A stretch of DNA of 64,000 nt from positions 1 to 64,000 of the forward strand of contig QKWP01000843.1 of assembly GCA_003550325.1 (NCBI GenBank), written 5' to 3'. This document shows, piece after piece, positions 23,755 to 34,775 of the stretch; position 1 is the stretch's first letter, and each line of letters begins with the position of its first letter. A model generated the notes under the pieces. It did no database searches and was not told the DNA's origin. It saw only the letters and a list, made by a program, of their open reading frames with translations. This stretch comes from Gigaspora rosea (Eukaryota; Glomeromycota; Glomeromycetes; Diversisporales; Gigasporaceae). Position numbers and translations under genes: made by a program.

Positions 23755-24436
23755 GATTAATTCGTAATCCGTGAGTAAGGGAAAGGATTTGATTAGTGAT
23801 CGGCGGGGTGCATATTATAATCAAAACAATTAATACCCATAATCTGGAGCCATTTTTTAATTTTCTCGATTTCTGCAAAGCTAAGGGCAGTGTCATTAAT
23901 CACCTGATTATTTTTTATCAGAGGCCTACCCCCCCTCCCTCTTCCTTAATATATAAATAGTCAGGTTCTTATATATAATTTTACCTTTTTTTACCCCCTC
24001 CCCCTAAAAAATCACCTGATTTTTGTCACCCCCCAACATCTTTTGTGTTTCTATAAAAATTATAAAGGCGATTTTTCTCTTCCTAAAAGTGGTGACTTCA
24101 TCAAAATTGACCCAATGGGCCGTGAGATATTATCATTTTATCTTCATGATCATATGAAATTTCTTTGCAGATCTGTAAAGAAATTTCATATGATTGTGAA
24201 GATAAAATGATAATATCTCACGGCCCATTGGGTCAATTTTGATGAATTTACCACTTTTAGGAAGAGAAAAATCGCCTTTATAATTTTTATAGAAACACAA
24301 AAGATGTTAGCTTTGCAGAAATCGAGAAAATTAAAAAATGGCTCCAGATTATGGGTATTAATTGTTTTGATTATAATATGCACCCCGCCGATTACTAATC
24401 AAATCCTTTCCCTTACTCACGGATTACGAATTAATC
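23755..24436. mobile_element. Near-perfect palindrome, about 265-bp arms, one arm carrying a MITE
   Basis: The right arm (24172-24436) is almost exactly the reverse complement of the left arm (23755-24171) once a 149-bp insert is removed from the left. The centre is GCAGATCTGT between AAATTTCTTT and AAAGAAATTT. The outer ends read GATTAATTCGTAATCCGTGA. A strongly diverged relative is present at about 48455-48815, so this is a repeat family and not a unique structure. Confidence 0.8.
23885..24033. mobile_element. PIF/Harbinger-type MITE inserted in one palindrome arm
   Basis: Second copy of the element at 1082-1228, with ends GGGCAGTGTCA and GTCACCCCCC, flanked by TAA and CAA. The uninterrupted right arm of the palindrome shows the empty site GCTAACATC, which proves insertion at TAA after the palindrome formed. 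Confidence 0.75.
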
Positions 24437-25083
24437 ATTTTGTAACTGTAGGTTACTGTAATCCATAACTAAGATCAGGTGTAATATAACTATCAAACCA
24501 ACTTTTTTATAAAATAAAACTATGCAATTAAGGTTAGAGTTAGTGTAGGCTAGGAATTAGAAAGGCTACCATATATTTCCAAAAATAAGCTACCTTTTTT
24601 AGATAATTTTGATCTCTAAAAATTGGGAGTAGCTTATTTTTGGGATATAGAAGATTTAAGCAATTTATTTTAATGAGTAAAGTTATTTGTTACATAAGTA
24701 ACAACGGCTTATGTATTACTGAACCAATCAGATTTCAGGATCTCATATAATATAACACAATCAGAAAATTCAAAACAAATGTTCGTTTTACCAAAAAACT
24801 AACAAAAATCGCTTATTACTCAAAATCTGCATAGGAAACCACCTTTTGTGCTCTAACAAAAAATTTTCTTTAAGCGATTTTACTATATACTCCAAACTCT
24901 AACCCTAATCTAGGTGCTTACCCTAACCCTAAACTAACAAAAACTAAACTTTATTGATACCAAGATGATATACCTGTGATACTATCATGTGCGTGATCTT
25001 TAACTTTTTTCTATTTTAATATGGAGTAGCTTATTTTTGGGTTATAAAACCGGAATTATAAATGTATATATATTTTTTGTTTA
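24437..25083. other. Gene-free spacer with telomere-like motif
   Basis: Holds TACCCTAACCCTAAAC near 24917 and GGAGTAGCTTATTTTTGG repeats near 24627 and 25024. No coding sequence seen. Confidence 0.4.
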
Positions 25084-26284
25084 GGCCACTCCAATTTAAT
25101 TCTTTGTTTAACATAACAAATTAAATTTTTTAGAGTGGGGATTTAAACAACATATGATTAGGTCTGGTTCAGGTTTGGCCAAAATTAGAATGGGTCTAGT
25201 TTGGGTCTGGCCCAGAATAGGACCAGATTTCAGACTCTAAATTTTATGAAGATGGTTTGAGCTTAAATATACTTATATGTATTTTTTTAGTACTAACAAG
25301 TTTACTTAGTGTATAAAGTTAGAATTTATTAGTAAAATTTTATAAATAATAAGATTTTATAGAATTTTATTAATAAAATTTTATAAAATTTTATAAATAA
25401 TAAGATTTTATAGAATTTTATTAGTAAAATTTTATAAAATTTTATAATATATAAATTTTTATTAATTAATTCTAACTTTATATACTAAGTAAACATATTT
25501 AGTACCTAAAAATGTATTAAATTAGCAAAGCTATTTTTATTTACTTAAAATTTGGAGATAGATGCATAATTTTGAATTTTTGATCAAAAAAGTCAAATTT
25601 AAGCATCTTTTTTCAAATTTTAAGTAAAATAAAAACAATTTTGCTAATTTAATGTATTTTTAGGCTTTGAACAAGTTTATCTAGTGAATTAAGTTAGAAT
25701 TAATTAGTAAAATTTTGTAAATCATAAAATTTTATAGAATTTATTAATAAAATACTATAAATCTTATGATTCACAAACTTTTACTAATTAATTCTAACTC
25801 AATTCACTAAGTAAACTTGTATAGCACCTAAAAATACATCAAATCAGCAGAGTTGTTTTTATTTTATTTGAAATTTAGAGAATAGATGCATGATTTTGGA
25901 TTTTTGATCAAAAAAGTCAAATTTAAGTATTTTTCCCAAATTTCAAGTAAAATAAAAACAATACTACCAATTTAATATATTTTTAAGCTCAGAACAAGTT
26001 TATCTAGTGAAATAAGTTAGAATTAATTAGTAAAATATTGTGAATCTTAAGATTTTATAGAATTTTATTAATAAAATTCTATATAATCTTATTATTCATA
26101 AAATTTTACTAATTAATTCTAACTTAATTTACTAGGTAAACTTGTTCAGAGTTTAAAAATATATTAGATTGGTAGTATTATTTTTATTTTACTTAAAATT
26201 TGAAGAAAAGTTACTTAAATTTAACTTTTTTGATCAAAAATTCAAAATTATATATCTATTCTCAAATTTTAAGGAAAATAAAAA

Positions 26285-27300
26285 TAGAGAATTACTATTT
26301 CCACTATAGTATTTTGCTATTTCCACTATAGTTACACAAAATTTTTTATTTTTAGCATTCAAAATAATAAATCCAATTCTATCTCTAACTTTATTTTAAC
26401 ACTAACACTAATCCTAATCCTAAAAACTAATTGTCCAAAGCGTAGCAGCAATATCTATTAGCAACATCTAATCACAGTATATATACTAGTTATACAACAT
26501 ATGCACTTATATTATACAAAGGCCCAGTGCATTGTTTTTGCAAAAATAATAAACCCAATTCTACCTCTAATTTTATTTTAATACTAACCCTAACCCTAAT
26601 CCTAAAAACTAATTGTCCAAAGTCTAGTGGCAATATCTGTTAGCAACATCCAATTATAGTATATATACTGATTACACAAAGGCCCAGTGCATTGTTTTTA
26701 CAAAAATAATAAACCCAATCCTATCTCTAACTTTATTTTAACACTAACCCTAACCCTAACTCTAAAATTGTCCAAAGCATAGTGGCAATGTTTGTTAGCA
26801 CCATCCAATCACAGTACATATACTAGTTACACAACATATGCACTTATATTACACAAAGGCCAGTGCATGTTTTCACAAAAATAATTTTGGTTACATACTA
26901 CTAATGTCATATAATATTATACAAATCTTATTTTAGTAATCTAATTAAGTTGGGTTAATTGACCAAAATCGGGTTTTTTGAACCAAGATTGGGTTCATAC
27001 ATATTAAACCATAAATAAAAAAAATAATTTATTGTGTAATAGTAAATTTGCTAATCCTTATGTTCTCTTTTTTGATTCCAAGTATCTTGGGATCCACTAG
27101 ACCAATTTTGATAATTTAACTATCATTAAAATCAGAAAAATGAGCTTTACAACTTTTAATTAGTAGCCAAAGAAGATTTACTTATTAGTTTTAGAGTTAA
27201 AATTATAATATACAATATTATATTAAATCTAAAAATAGAAACTTTTTATATGACCATGATGGAAGTAGCAAAATACCATAGTGGAAATAGGCATTCCCTA
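26285..27300. mobile_element. 1-kb element nested in the composite
   Basis: Terminal repeats of about 38 bp: AGAGAATTACTATTTCCACT on the left against AGGGAATGCCTATTTCCACT read from the right. Between them are three tandem units with telomere-like motifs and a segment homologous to 119-200. Confidence 0.6.
26360..26880. repeat. Three tandem units (about 155-185 bp) with CTAACCCTAACCCTAA
   Basis: Each unit has ATAATAAACCCAATTCTA, ACTAACCCTAACCCTAA, CAATATCTGTTAGCAACATC and AAAGGCCCAGTGCATTG. Units begin near 26370, 26545 and 26702. The CCCTAA stretches equal the common eukaryotic telomere repeat but are only two to three units long. Confidence 0.75.
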
Positions 27301-27667
27301 AAAATAAATCTATATTTGATGTATTTTTAAGTGCTAAACATGTTTACTTAATGCATAAAGTTAGAAATAATTAATAAAAATTTGTGTATTATAAGAATTA
27401 TAAAATTTTATTAATAAAATTTTATAAAATCTTATGATTTATAAAATTTTCTAATAAATTCTAACTAACTTATATAATGTTTCTAGGTTTAGCATAACTA
27501 TATCATACAGCTACTCTAATTTTGGTAGTCTTTCTGTATGGGTTCATTTTAGTAAAATTTGAATTTAAGTATTATATAATATATATATATATTGTTTAAC
27601 TCCTTTTATAATTTGTTTAATCAAGAGGGAGTTATGTTAAATATAGATTTAAATTGGAGTGGCCTTA

Positions 27668-28570
27668 TTTGGATTTATAAACCTGAAGCAAACCTGATTT
27701 ATTTTTGGCAAAATTCTGAATTAAATAGAATATTCAATATAAAAAATCATAAAATTATAATAAAACAAGTAAGAAAAAGCCATTAATATTAGTATTTAAA
27801 TGGTCAACTATTATATATAATTATTAAGAATCTGTTCTTTGATTAGTTAATATGTTTAATATAATAATAAAAAGTAATATTTACTTTTTTGAAGCCCACA
27901 TTGTTTTTTTTAATTTAGTGGTATGAAATTTTGTACTTATATTCAACAAGACTTTAGCTTTAATAATCCTGTACTAATTCTATGATAATTTTTTTTAGAC
28001 TTAACTTTTACTAATAACAATAGCAAAAGGCTTACCGCACAAGAATACAGGACCAGATATGATATGTGACAAAAATTTCATAAACTGATACCAAATCTTT
28101 TATTTAAAACTATAAAAAGTCAAGTTGCTCCAAGTTTAAAGATAGAACTCAAATTAGCTATATTAACAACATTTAACAAGACTAGATCTTGCAACTGTTT
28201 TTTAAGATCCTGCAAATATAAAAACTTATTAGTGATCAACTTTGTTATAAATATTATACTATGTTAGTTGTATTTGATAAAAATTTAAGCACGTAAAAAA
28301 CAAGAATATAAACAATATAAAAAATATAGGGGCTATATGCAGTATGTGGCAAAGATCTTTAAAGTTATTTGAAATACAAAAATAGTTTCGGTATTGTAGT
28401 ATAAATTTATTCATTCAGTAAAATCTTACAAAATTGATTATTTTTTTTTACTTCATATTAATATTTACTAATCTTAAAACTAGAATATTAATTACTTGAT
28501 ATATAGTTAACAAAAAACAAAATACTAAACATTTTAAATAAGCTTTAATTATTTTAATTAATTTAAATTA
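27668..28570. other. AT-rich spacer
   Basis: A 64-residue frame across 27592-27786 lacks an ATG start and is not supported. Nothing else recognised. Confidence 0.35.
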
Positions 28571-28611
28571 AATACATATAATGATATTGTTTAATTTAAT
28601 ATGAGCTAAAG

Positions 28612-29455
28612 TACTACCCTTGATTGGTTAAACAAACTTTTGCTAATAAAATTTTTCTTTCTGACATATACTATTAAATTTTGATTAATATAATTTACTT
28701 TATTAAACAATTTTTTACTAATAAAAAAAAGAATAAAATAATTTATGACATTTTCAATTTCTGTTTTTTCTTTTTAGAGTTTACTACAAACCAACAGAAT
28801 GCAAAAAAAACCTTTTTTATTTGTAACAATGATTTTTAGTATAGGTACTGGTAATAAGGTAATAATACGTCAATATTGATAATAATATTGAAGATCTATA
28901 CTGATTATAGTAAAGTAAAAAGAGCAAAGTACTTGAAATTATTTTTTCTAATTAATTAATAAAGATTTCAAGCAATAAGCACAACTATATGATAAAAAAA
29001 GGATTGTTTGGAATAACAAATACTCTTGATTAGTTAAACAAGCTTCTACTAATAAAATCTTTATTCTGATCTACAAATTTTGATTAATATAATTTGATTT
29101 TTAAATTCATTAAACAAGTTTTTACTAATAAAAAAAGAATAAAGCAATTTATAACACTTCTGATTTCTGGTTTTTCTTTTTTAAGAATTTACTACAAACT
29201 AACAGAATACAAAAATGTGCCTTTTTTATTTGCAATGACAGTTTTTAATAAGTAATAAAATAATATTTTACCAATATTAATATTAAAGATCTATAATGAT
29301 AATGGTAAGGTAAAAAGAGTAAAGTGCTTGAAAATTAAGAATATACACTTCTGATTTTTGTTTTTTCTTTTTTTAAGAATTTACTACAAACTAACAGAAC
29401 ATAGAAAGCATTAATGTATTGAAGATCTATAACAATAATAGTAAAGTAAAAATCC
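28612..29455. repeat. Tandem direct repeat, units of about 330-410 bp
   Basis: Two long units and a partial third (near 28612, 29028 and 29345) share GATTAGTTAAACAA, TTTACTAATAAAAAAA, GAATTTACTACAAAC, CAACAGAAT and GAAGATCTATA in the same order. Non-coding. Confidence 0.7.
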
Positions 29456-29869
29456 CAGATTATTAAATTGATATCATATTCGATATGATTGGTTGCTAAA
29501 TATGTAATTTGCTTTTGTTATACAAACAAGCAAATAAAGATATGTGGTATTATATCCAGAAAATGCAACAACTACATTTTTGATATTTTTATTAAAAATA
29601 TATCAAAAATGTAGGTATAGTTATTAAAGGATGTAGAAGTATAAGTCTGTTGCTACGCTCTAGACAATTATAATTTTTCGACATAGAACAATAAAAACAG
29701 AAATGCTAAAGCTTTAAAAAAATAAAAATAAAATACAAATAATTATAAAAATCTCTAAATTTATTAAATAATCACAGAATTTTTATGAAATTTTATAAAG
29801 AATTATACTTTTGAATTCTTTGCAAATTTTGTTTATAAATTTGCTAGATAATCTACTTGAATTTGATTT

Positions 29870-29949
29870 TTTTATTTTGATCTTTTTTTTTCTTTTTTAA
29901 TTTTTTTAATTAATTTTTTTTATTTTAATTTTTTTTATATTTCAATTTC

Positions 29950-29980
<31 letters not shown>

Positions 29981-30335
29981 ATTTTTTTAATTTTTTTTTA
30001 AATGGTTTGTTTTTATTTTTTTAATTTGTTATTTTTTTTATTTTTGAATTTTTTATTCTTTATTTTTTTTAATTTTTTTTTGTTTTTATTTTTTTTAATT
30101 TGTTTCAAATTTTCTTTTTATTTATTTTTTTATTTTTAAATTTTTTTATTTATTTGATTTTTTTATTTTTAATTTTTTATTTATTTGATTTTTTACAGTA
30201 TTTTATTTAATTTTTTATTTATTTGATTTTTTTATTTATTTATTTTTTATTCCTATATTTATTTTATTTTTGATTTTTTTATTTATTTCAATTATATTTA
30301 TTGTTTTATTTTTTTTATTTTTTATTTTTTTTAAC
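29870..30335 (-). repeat. Long T-rich tract (A-rich tail of the adjoining element)
   Basis: About 460 bp almost wholly of T with scattered A, such as TTTTTATTTATTTGATTTTT. It directly follows the 3' end of the SINE-like element at 30339 when read on the minus strand, so it is best seen as its expanded A-rich tail. Confidence 0.6.
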
Positions 30336-30338
30336 TTT

Positions 30339-31096
30339 GGCAGTCTCGCCGGCAAGTGCTTTATTAGAATTTTTAAGATATACAAACTTTACAACAGTAA
30401 CGAGAATACAACTAGCTACACGTACACTTTTGGTGTCTAATTTAAGTGGTCTGCCCTAAGGTTCTACACTAGCTGCCATACCTACAACCCAACTATGGGA
30501 ATTGCCTATTTAAATCCTCTGATTATTCACTAAGCCCATAACCCTCTAATACTTAACTTCCGACATTACCCGGTATGACACCTCTTTTGGGTGAATTCCC
30601 AGAAATGACCTGCCGCGCTATGCTAATCAAACCGGTTGACATAGAATTTACCAGTATGATACATGTCCTACCCAATTAATTGTACGGTTTCTTTTAGCGA
30701 TCAATGCTACGGCTTTACCCATATACTTGCAGTCCAGATTTCTATGAACCGCTGATATCGCCTACTACAACCCTCATAAGGTTCGTTGTCTGATCCGGCA
30801 CTCTCCTTTTTCGGTAGCACCGTCGTAGCCATCCATCTACCTCCTTATTCGGGATTTGCTAAGGGGTTTTTGTTTTTCCGGTTTCCTGGATTTGTCAGTG
30901 TAACAATACACTAATTTGCTCGGAAGCTTCCATTCAAGATAGTGAAACCAAGATTACAGGTATTTTTACCCAACCGATCTTGAGCCACAGTTACCATAGC
31001 ACAGGCCTATTTTTCAAAACATCTTTAGTGGAATTCGAACCTTTGATCTGCCGCTTGGGGGAGTGACAACCTGGCAACTTCTCTAAGTCGCCACAC
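30339..31096 (-). mobile_element. tRNA-headed SINE-like retroelement
   Basis: Read on the minus strand, the element starts with a tRNA-like head: TGGCGACTTAGAGAAG (A box, 31093-31078) and GGTTCGAATTCC (B box, 31041-31030), about 45 bp apart. These are RNA polymerase III internal promoter boxes. A non-coding body of about 700 bp with higher GC than its surroundings follows, ending GACTGCCAAAG next to a long A-rich tail. No open frame of note. A body this long is unusual for a SINE (typically under 500 bp). Part of the 3' region recurs at 23335-23384. It could instead be a larger tRNA-related element; retrotransposition would need a partner LINE, not seen here. Confidence 0.55.
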
Positions 31097-31229
31097 CCAT
31101 TTATTGTTTTATTTATTATATTTATTTTTTATAGATACTATTATTTGCATTACAGAAAAATGTTATTTGCACTATAGATTTTGTACAATATTAACTGTTT
31201 TATATTCATACTATATAGATCACTTTGAT

Positions 31230-32030
31230 TTTATCACTTAAATATTTTAAATTTTAAAAACTTTTATTAATATTACTGGTCTTATAAGTTTTTGACCAAA
31301 TTTGAAAAATTTTTTTTATTTGAATTCTATGGATTCATAAAATTAAAATAAAAAATTTTTATCAAATTTGGTCAAGAACTCATAGTGATATCTTTGGTAA
31401 AAGTTTTTATAAACAATTTTGATACAACTTCTTTGTTATATTTATTTTTAAAAATAAAAAACTTTAATTAAAGATATTTCTGTAAGTTTTTGACCAAATT
31501 CAATGAAAATTTTTTTATTTAAAATCTATGAATACTTAGAATTAAAATAAAAAAAAATTATTAAATTTGATCAAGAACTCACAAAAGATATCTTCAATAA
31601 AAGTTCTTATAAACAAGTTTAATACAGTATTTTTGTATTTTTAAAACTAAAAAAAAATTTCATTAAATATATTTTTTTGAGTTCTTGACCAAATTCGATA
31701 AAAATTTTTTTATTTAAATTTTATGAATTCATTAAATTAAAATAAAAAATTTTTATCAAATTGGTCAAGAACTCATAGAGATATTTTTGATGAAAGTTCC
31801 TGTAAACAATTTTAATGCGCTTTTTTGTTATATATATTTTTGGAAATAAAAAAATTTTTTATCAAAGATATCTCTATGAGTTCTTGACCAAATTTAATAA
31901 AAATTTTTTATTTAAATTTTACAGATCTGTAGAATTGAAATAAAATATTTTCATTGAATTTGATCAAAAACTCATAGAGATATCTTCAATAAAAGTTTTT
32001 GTAAACAATTTTAGTACAGCTTATTTGTTA
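31230..32030. repeat. Tandem array of four hairpin units, period about 195 bp
   Basis: GTTCTTGACCAAATT-type sequence starts units near 31289, 31489, 31679 and 31880, and each unit also contains its inverted partner AATTTGGTCAAGAACTCATA. Each unit is thus a palindrome, and the array is palindromes repeated head to tail. Non-coding. Confidence 0.75.
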
Positions 32031-32185
32031 TATAGTAGTAATCATATGTTTTGCATTATTTAAAAAATTTTTCAAATGCTTATATCTCCTAAGAGTCAAG
32101 TTATTTTGAAAGATTTTTTTTATTTGATTTATTAATACTAGTAATAAATATTGCTAAATTTGTGCTACATAATCATACTTTATAG

Positions 32186-32340
32186 CAGTATTGGCACTTG
32201 GTATATGTTCATATTTTTTAAAAAATTTGGACTATGTTCAAACCTATATGTTTATAAGTTGTTTATGTCCATAAATTACTATGTCCATATTTTGTCCATA
32301 TTATTTTTAATAAGTCCAAATGTTCATATTGCCAATACTG
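32186..32340. mobile_element. hAT-type MITE, perfect 8-bp target duplication and empty site
   Basis: Ends CAGTATTGGCA and TGCCAATACTG, 155 bp, flanked by CTTTATAG at 32178-32185 and again at 32341-32348. The inverted sister arm (34436-34775) lacks the element and shows the unoccupied site (TACTTTATATAT). The interior has GTCCATATTTTGTCC repeats like the element at 13798-14050. Confidence 0.9.
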
Positions 32341-32696
32341 CTTTATAGTATGATTTGTCTGTTATCCACAATATATAACTTTAATTGTTCTAATTAAAAA
32401 TTAAATAGTAATTTAAACTTTGAGCAAAAATATAATCGGAGAAAACCAAAAAAATTATTTTAAGGGTATATGACTATTTTCTAAGTTTTTGGAATTCAAA
32501 AATGCCCTTGAATATTAAATTTAGCTAAATTCTTACTAATATGTACTTATTTTTAGCAAATAAAGACTTTTTTTTTAAATGGGCCAATTCTGCCTTTATT
32601 ATTCGAGATACGAGTATACTACTCTAGGATTTTTATACTATTGTTTACATTCCCTCTCTATCACAATAAAGACTTATATTCGGTTACCGAAGTACC

Positions 32697-32976
32697 TAGG
32701 GTTCCGCAATTTGATTTGATCTTCAAATATTTGAATTAAATATTTGATTAAATTCAAATTCAAATTTGACTATATTGGATTTGATCAAATTCAAATATGG
32801 CCAAATTTGATTTGATTTGACAAATTTTGATTTGATTTGAAAATTACTATTAAAAATTCAAATTCAAATCAAATTCAAATCCAAATATTTGAATCAAATC
32901 AAATTCAAATCAGGTTCAATTTGATTTGATCAAATTCAAATTGATCCAATATTTGATTTGAATTTAAGGAACCCTA
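32697..32976. mobile_element. hAT-type MITE, perfect 8-bp target duplication
   Basis: Ends TAGGGTTCC and GGAACCCTA, flanked by GAAGTACC at 32689-32696 and at 32977-32984. The 280-bp interior is built from short palindromic words such as AAATCAAATTTGA, giving many alternative hairpins. Confidence 0.88.
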
Positions 32977-33457
32977 GAAGTACCTAAATGTGATTTGTTG
33001 CAATCAGGAATAGTCTCAAATTTTGGTCTTCTAATGCATAGAACACTTTAAATTATTACTGACAATCTCTTGCTAGCTTTGTCAGAATCGTCCTCTTTTC
33101 TTAAAATTTTTTCTTTTTCATACAGGGCAAAATGAAAAAGGTGAAAAATAACAACGAACTACCAAGAAAATGAGAAACAAAAAAAAAAGACGAAAAACTA
33201 ATATAAAAAAGAAAAAACATAAGAAAAGAGGCCAATCCTAACCTGGAGAAGAAAAAGAAAAAACAAAGAAAAGAATGAAACTGTTAAAAATACTATATTT
33301 AAAAATTATATAATACTGCGCAAGGAATCGCCTCACCTAAGTATTATATGTACATTGAAAGAAACTAAAAAAATGTTCTTGAATTTAATCTCTACAGATC
33401 TACCTAATTCACTGCACCATGCTCTATTACGCGTCTGTTCCTGTTTGTCCAGCTGCA

Positions 33458-33909
33458 CAGGGACGATGATTTTCTGCGGTAAAAACTTAACAATTCTGTC
33501 TGTGACAAAAACAAATTCTGCAAAAATTCTGTGCATTAAAATTCATAATTTCTGTGTGAATTCTGCATTGGCCATTTATAAATTCTGTGTTGGTTATATA
33601 GAAATCTTGAATATTCTGCAATCAATTTGTCATATGTCTTCGGATTATTTCGGATATTAGGCAAAAAATTTTCGCCCGACAATGCTCGTATTTCAGGTTT
33701 ATTTATTTTCTACATTGGAGCTTTTTGGAACTTTTCGAAACTTTTTAGAAGTTATATTTTTAGAACCTTGTACTTATAAAAAAAACAAATAGTTTATAAA
33801 TTCCTACTTTCTGCGGCAATTCCGTACTATTTTTAATACATTCTGTGTTTACAATCTAATTCTGTGATTTCTGCGGCATTCCGTAAAATGAAAAAAATCA
33901 TCGTCCCTG
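33458..33909. mobile_element. hAT-type MITE, 452 bp
   Basis: Ends CAGGGACGATGATTTT and AAAATCATCGTCCCTG-like (33909), flanked by CAGCTGCA and CACCTGCA, a 7 of 8 match. The interior has repeated AATTCTGTG/TTCTGCGG words. A truncated copy is at 22855-23188. The open frames on both strands over it are not genes. Confidence 0.82.
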
Positions 33910-34395
33910 CACCTGCATGTCTTCTTCCCGATTAGGATAGAAACAACAATGCCGATCTTTTGAAGGGAGTACGCCGGATTTCCCACTTTTTGTCAAAAAC
34001 TCTAGAAAAAACAACTTTGAGTGAGAATATGATAGTGAATATATGATCAAATATGTTTTTGTAACCAAAAACCTTAAAGAAAGTAATGAAAAACTTATTT
34101 TTTTTAGTTCACTGCCTAGCCAGGCTATAATATCTTCATCGACAAAAGAGAAATTCCACCAGAATTTCTTGTACCAAGGGCATTCACTGCCAGTTATTTT
34201 GCACAACTGATGCTTTTAACTTGTGTGCTGAATATATAAAAGAGTCCTTGAAAATAAGAAAAGAAAAGTTGACCTTTATAAAAACCAGTACTAATAGCTG
34301 CTTCATCTTTTACTAAGAAAGTTTTTTGTTTTTCTTTTGTTCAGAATTTTGTACAAGTGATCGATGGAAAGAGTTGTATAGCAAATAAAGGTTTG

Positions 34396-34436
34396 TAATT
34401 TAACTTTATATAGTAAATTACTATATAAAGTTAAAT
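34396..34436. repeat. Perfect hairpin
   Basis: ATTTAACTTTATATAGTAA and TTACTATATAAAGTTAAAT are exact complements with almost no loop. Confidence 0.8.
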
Positions 34437-34775
34437 CACAAATCTTTATTTGGCTAAAAATAAGTATAACTTAGTAAGAATTCAGCTAAATTTAATATTC
34501 AAATGCATTTTTGAATTTCAAAATCTTAGAAAATAGTCACATATCCTTAAAACAATTTTTTTGGTTTTCTTAAATTATAATTTGCACAAAGTTTAAATTA
34601 CTATTTAATTTTTAATTAGGACAATCAAAAGTTATGCATTGAAAATAAATAGATAAAATATATAAAGTATAATTATGTGATTCAACTATAGTACAAATTT
34701 AATATTAGTCATTACTAGTATTAATAAATCAAATAAAAAAAATCTTTTTAAAATGCTTGACTCTTAGAAAATATA

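Larger units (their letters stand above)
25084..27664. mobile_element. 2.6-kb non-autonomous PIF/Harbinger-type composite
   Basis: The ends GGCCACTCCAATTTAA (25084) and its complement (to 27664) form terminal repeats that stay similar for about 40 bp, and TTA flanks both sides (25081-25083, 27665-27667). The TTA site and GGC start fit PIF/Harbinger. The interior is not coding: it is an array of alternating palindromes (period about 320-365 bp, units near 25306, 25670, 25992 and 27330) whose one half has AAGTTAGAATTAATTAGTAA and the other TTTTTGATCAAAAAAGTC. A further element of about 1 kb interrupts the array. Confidence 0.6.
32580..34385. repeat. Copy 2 of the dispersed repeat family, twice interrupted
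   Basis: Matches 2880-4075 in order and contains two inserted hAT MITEs (32697-32976 and 33458-33909). The minus strand has a 102-codon frame (33898-34206, WYKKFWWNFSFVDEDIIAWL) which may be a relic of the same unknown protein. Confidence 0.5.
32081..34775. mobile_element. Composite with 340-bp inverted arms
   Basis: The left arm 32081-32575 (about 332 bp without an inserted MITE) and the right arm 34436-34775 are inverted copies, sharing CTAAGAGTCAAG, TTTTTTTTATTTGATTTATT, TTAATACTAGTAAT, GAAAACCAAAAAAATT and TATTAAATTTAGCT in mirrored order. Between them lies copy 2 of the repeat family seen at 2880-4075. Long arms around a passenger are the layout of a foldback element. Confidence 0.6.

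Noticed and set aside
24186-24383. 65-residue minus-strand frame
   Set aside because: It lies in one arm of the palindrome and is a by-product of it.
26740-26765. True telomere or chromosome end
   Set aside because: Only two to three CCCTAA units, embedded in tandem repeats with sequence continuing on both sides.
26287-29455. CRISPR-like array
   Set aside because: Units are 150-410 bp, lack short identical repeats with unique spacers, and the genome is eukaryotic.
31030-31096. Free-standing tRNA gene on the minus strand
   Set aside because: A and B boxes are present, but the acceptor stem does not close well and the sequence continues into a repeated body, so a SINE head is the better reading.
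33355-33660. 101-codon plus-strand frame and a 67-codon minus-strand frame
   Set aside because: Both cross the left end of the hAT MITE and have no protein-like pattern.
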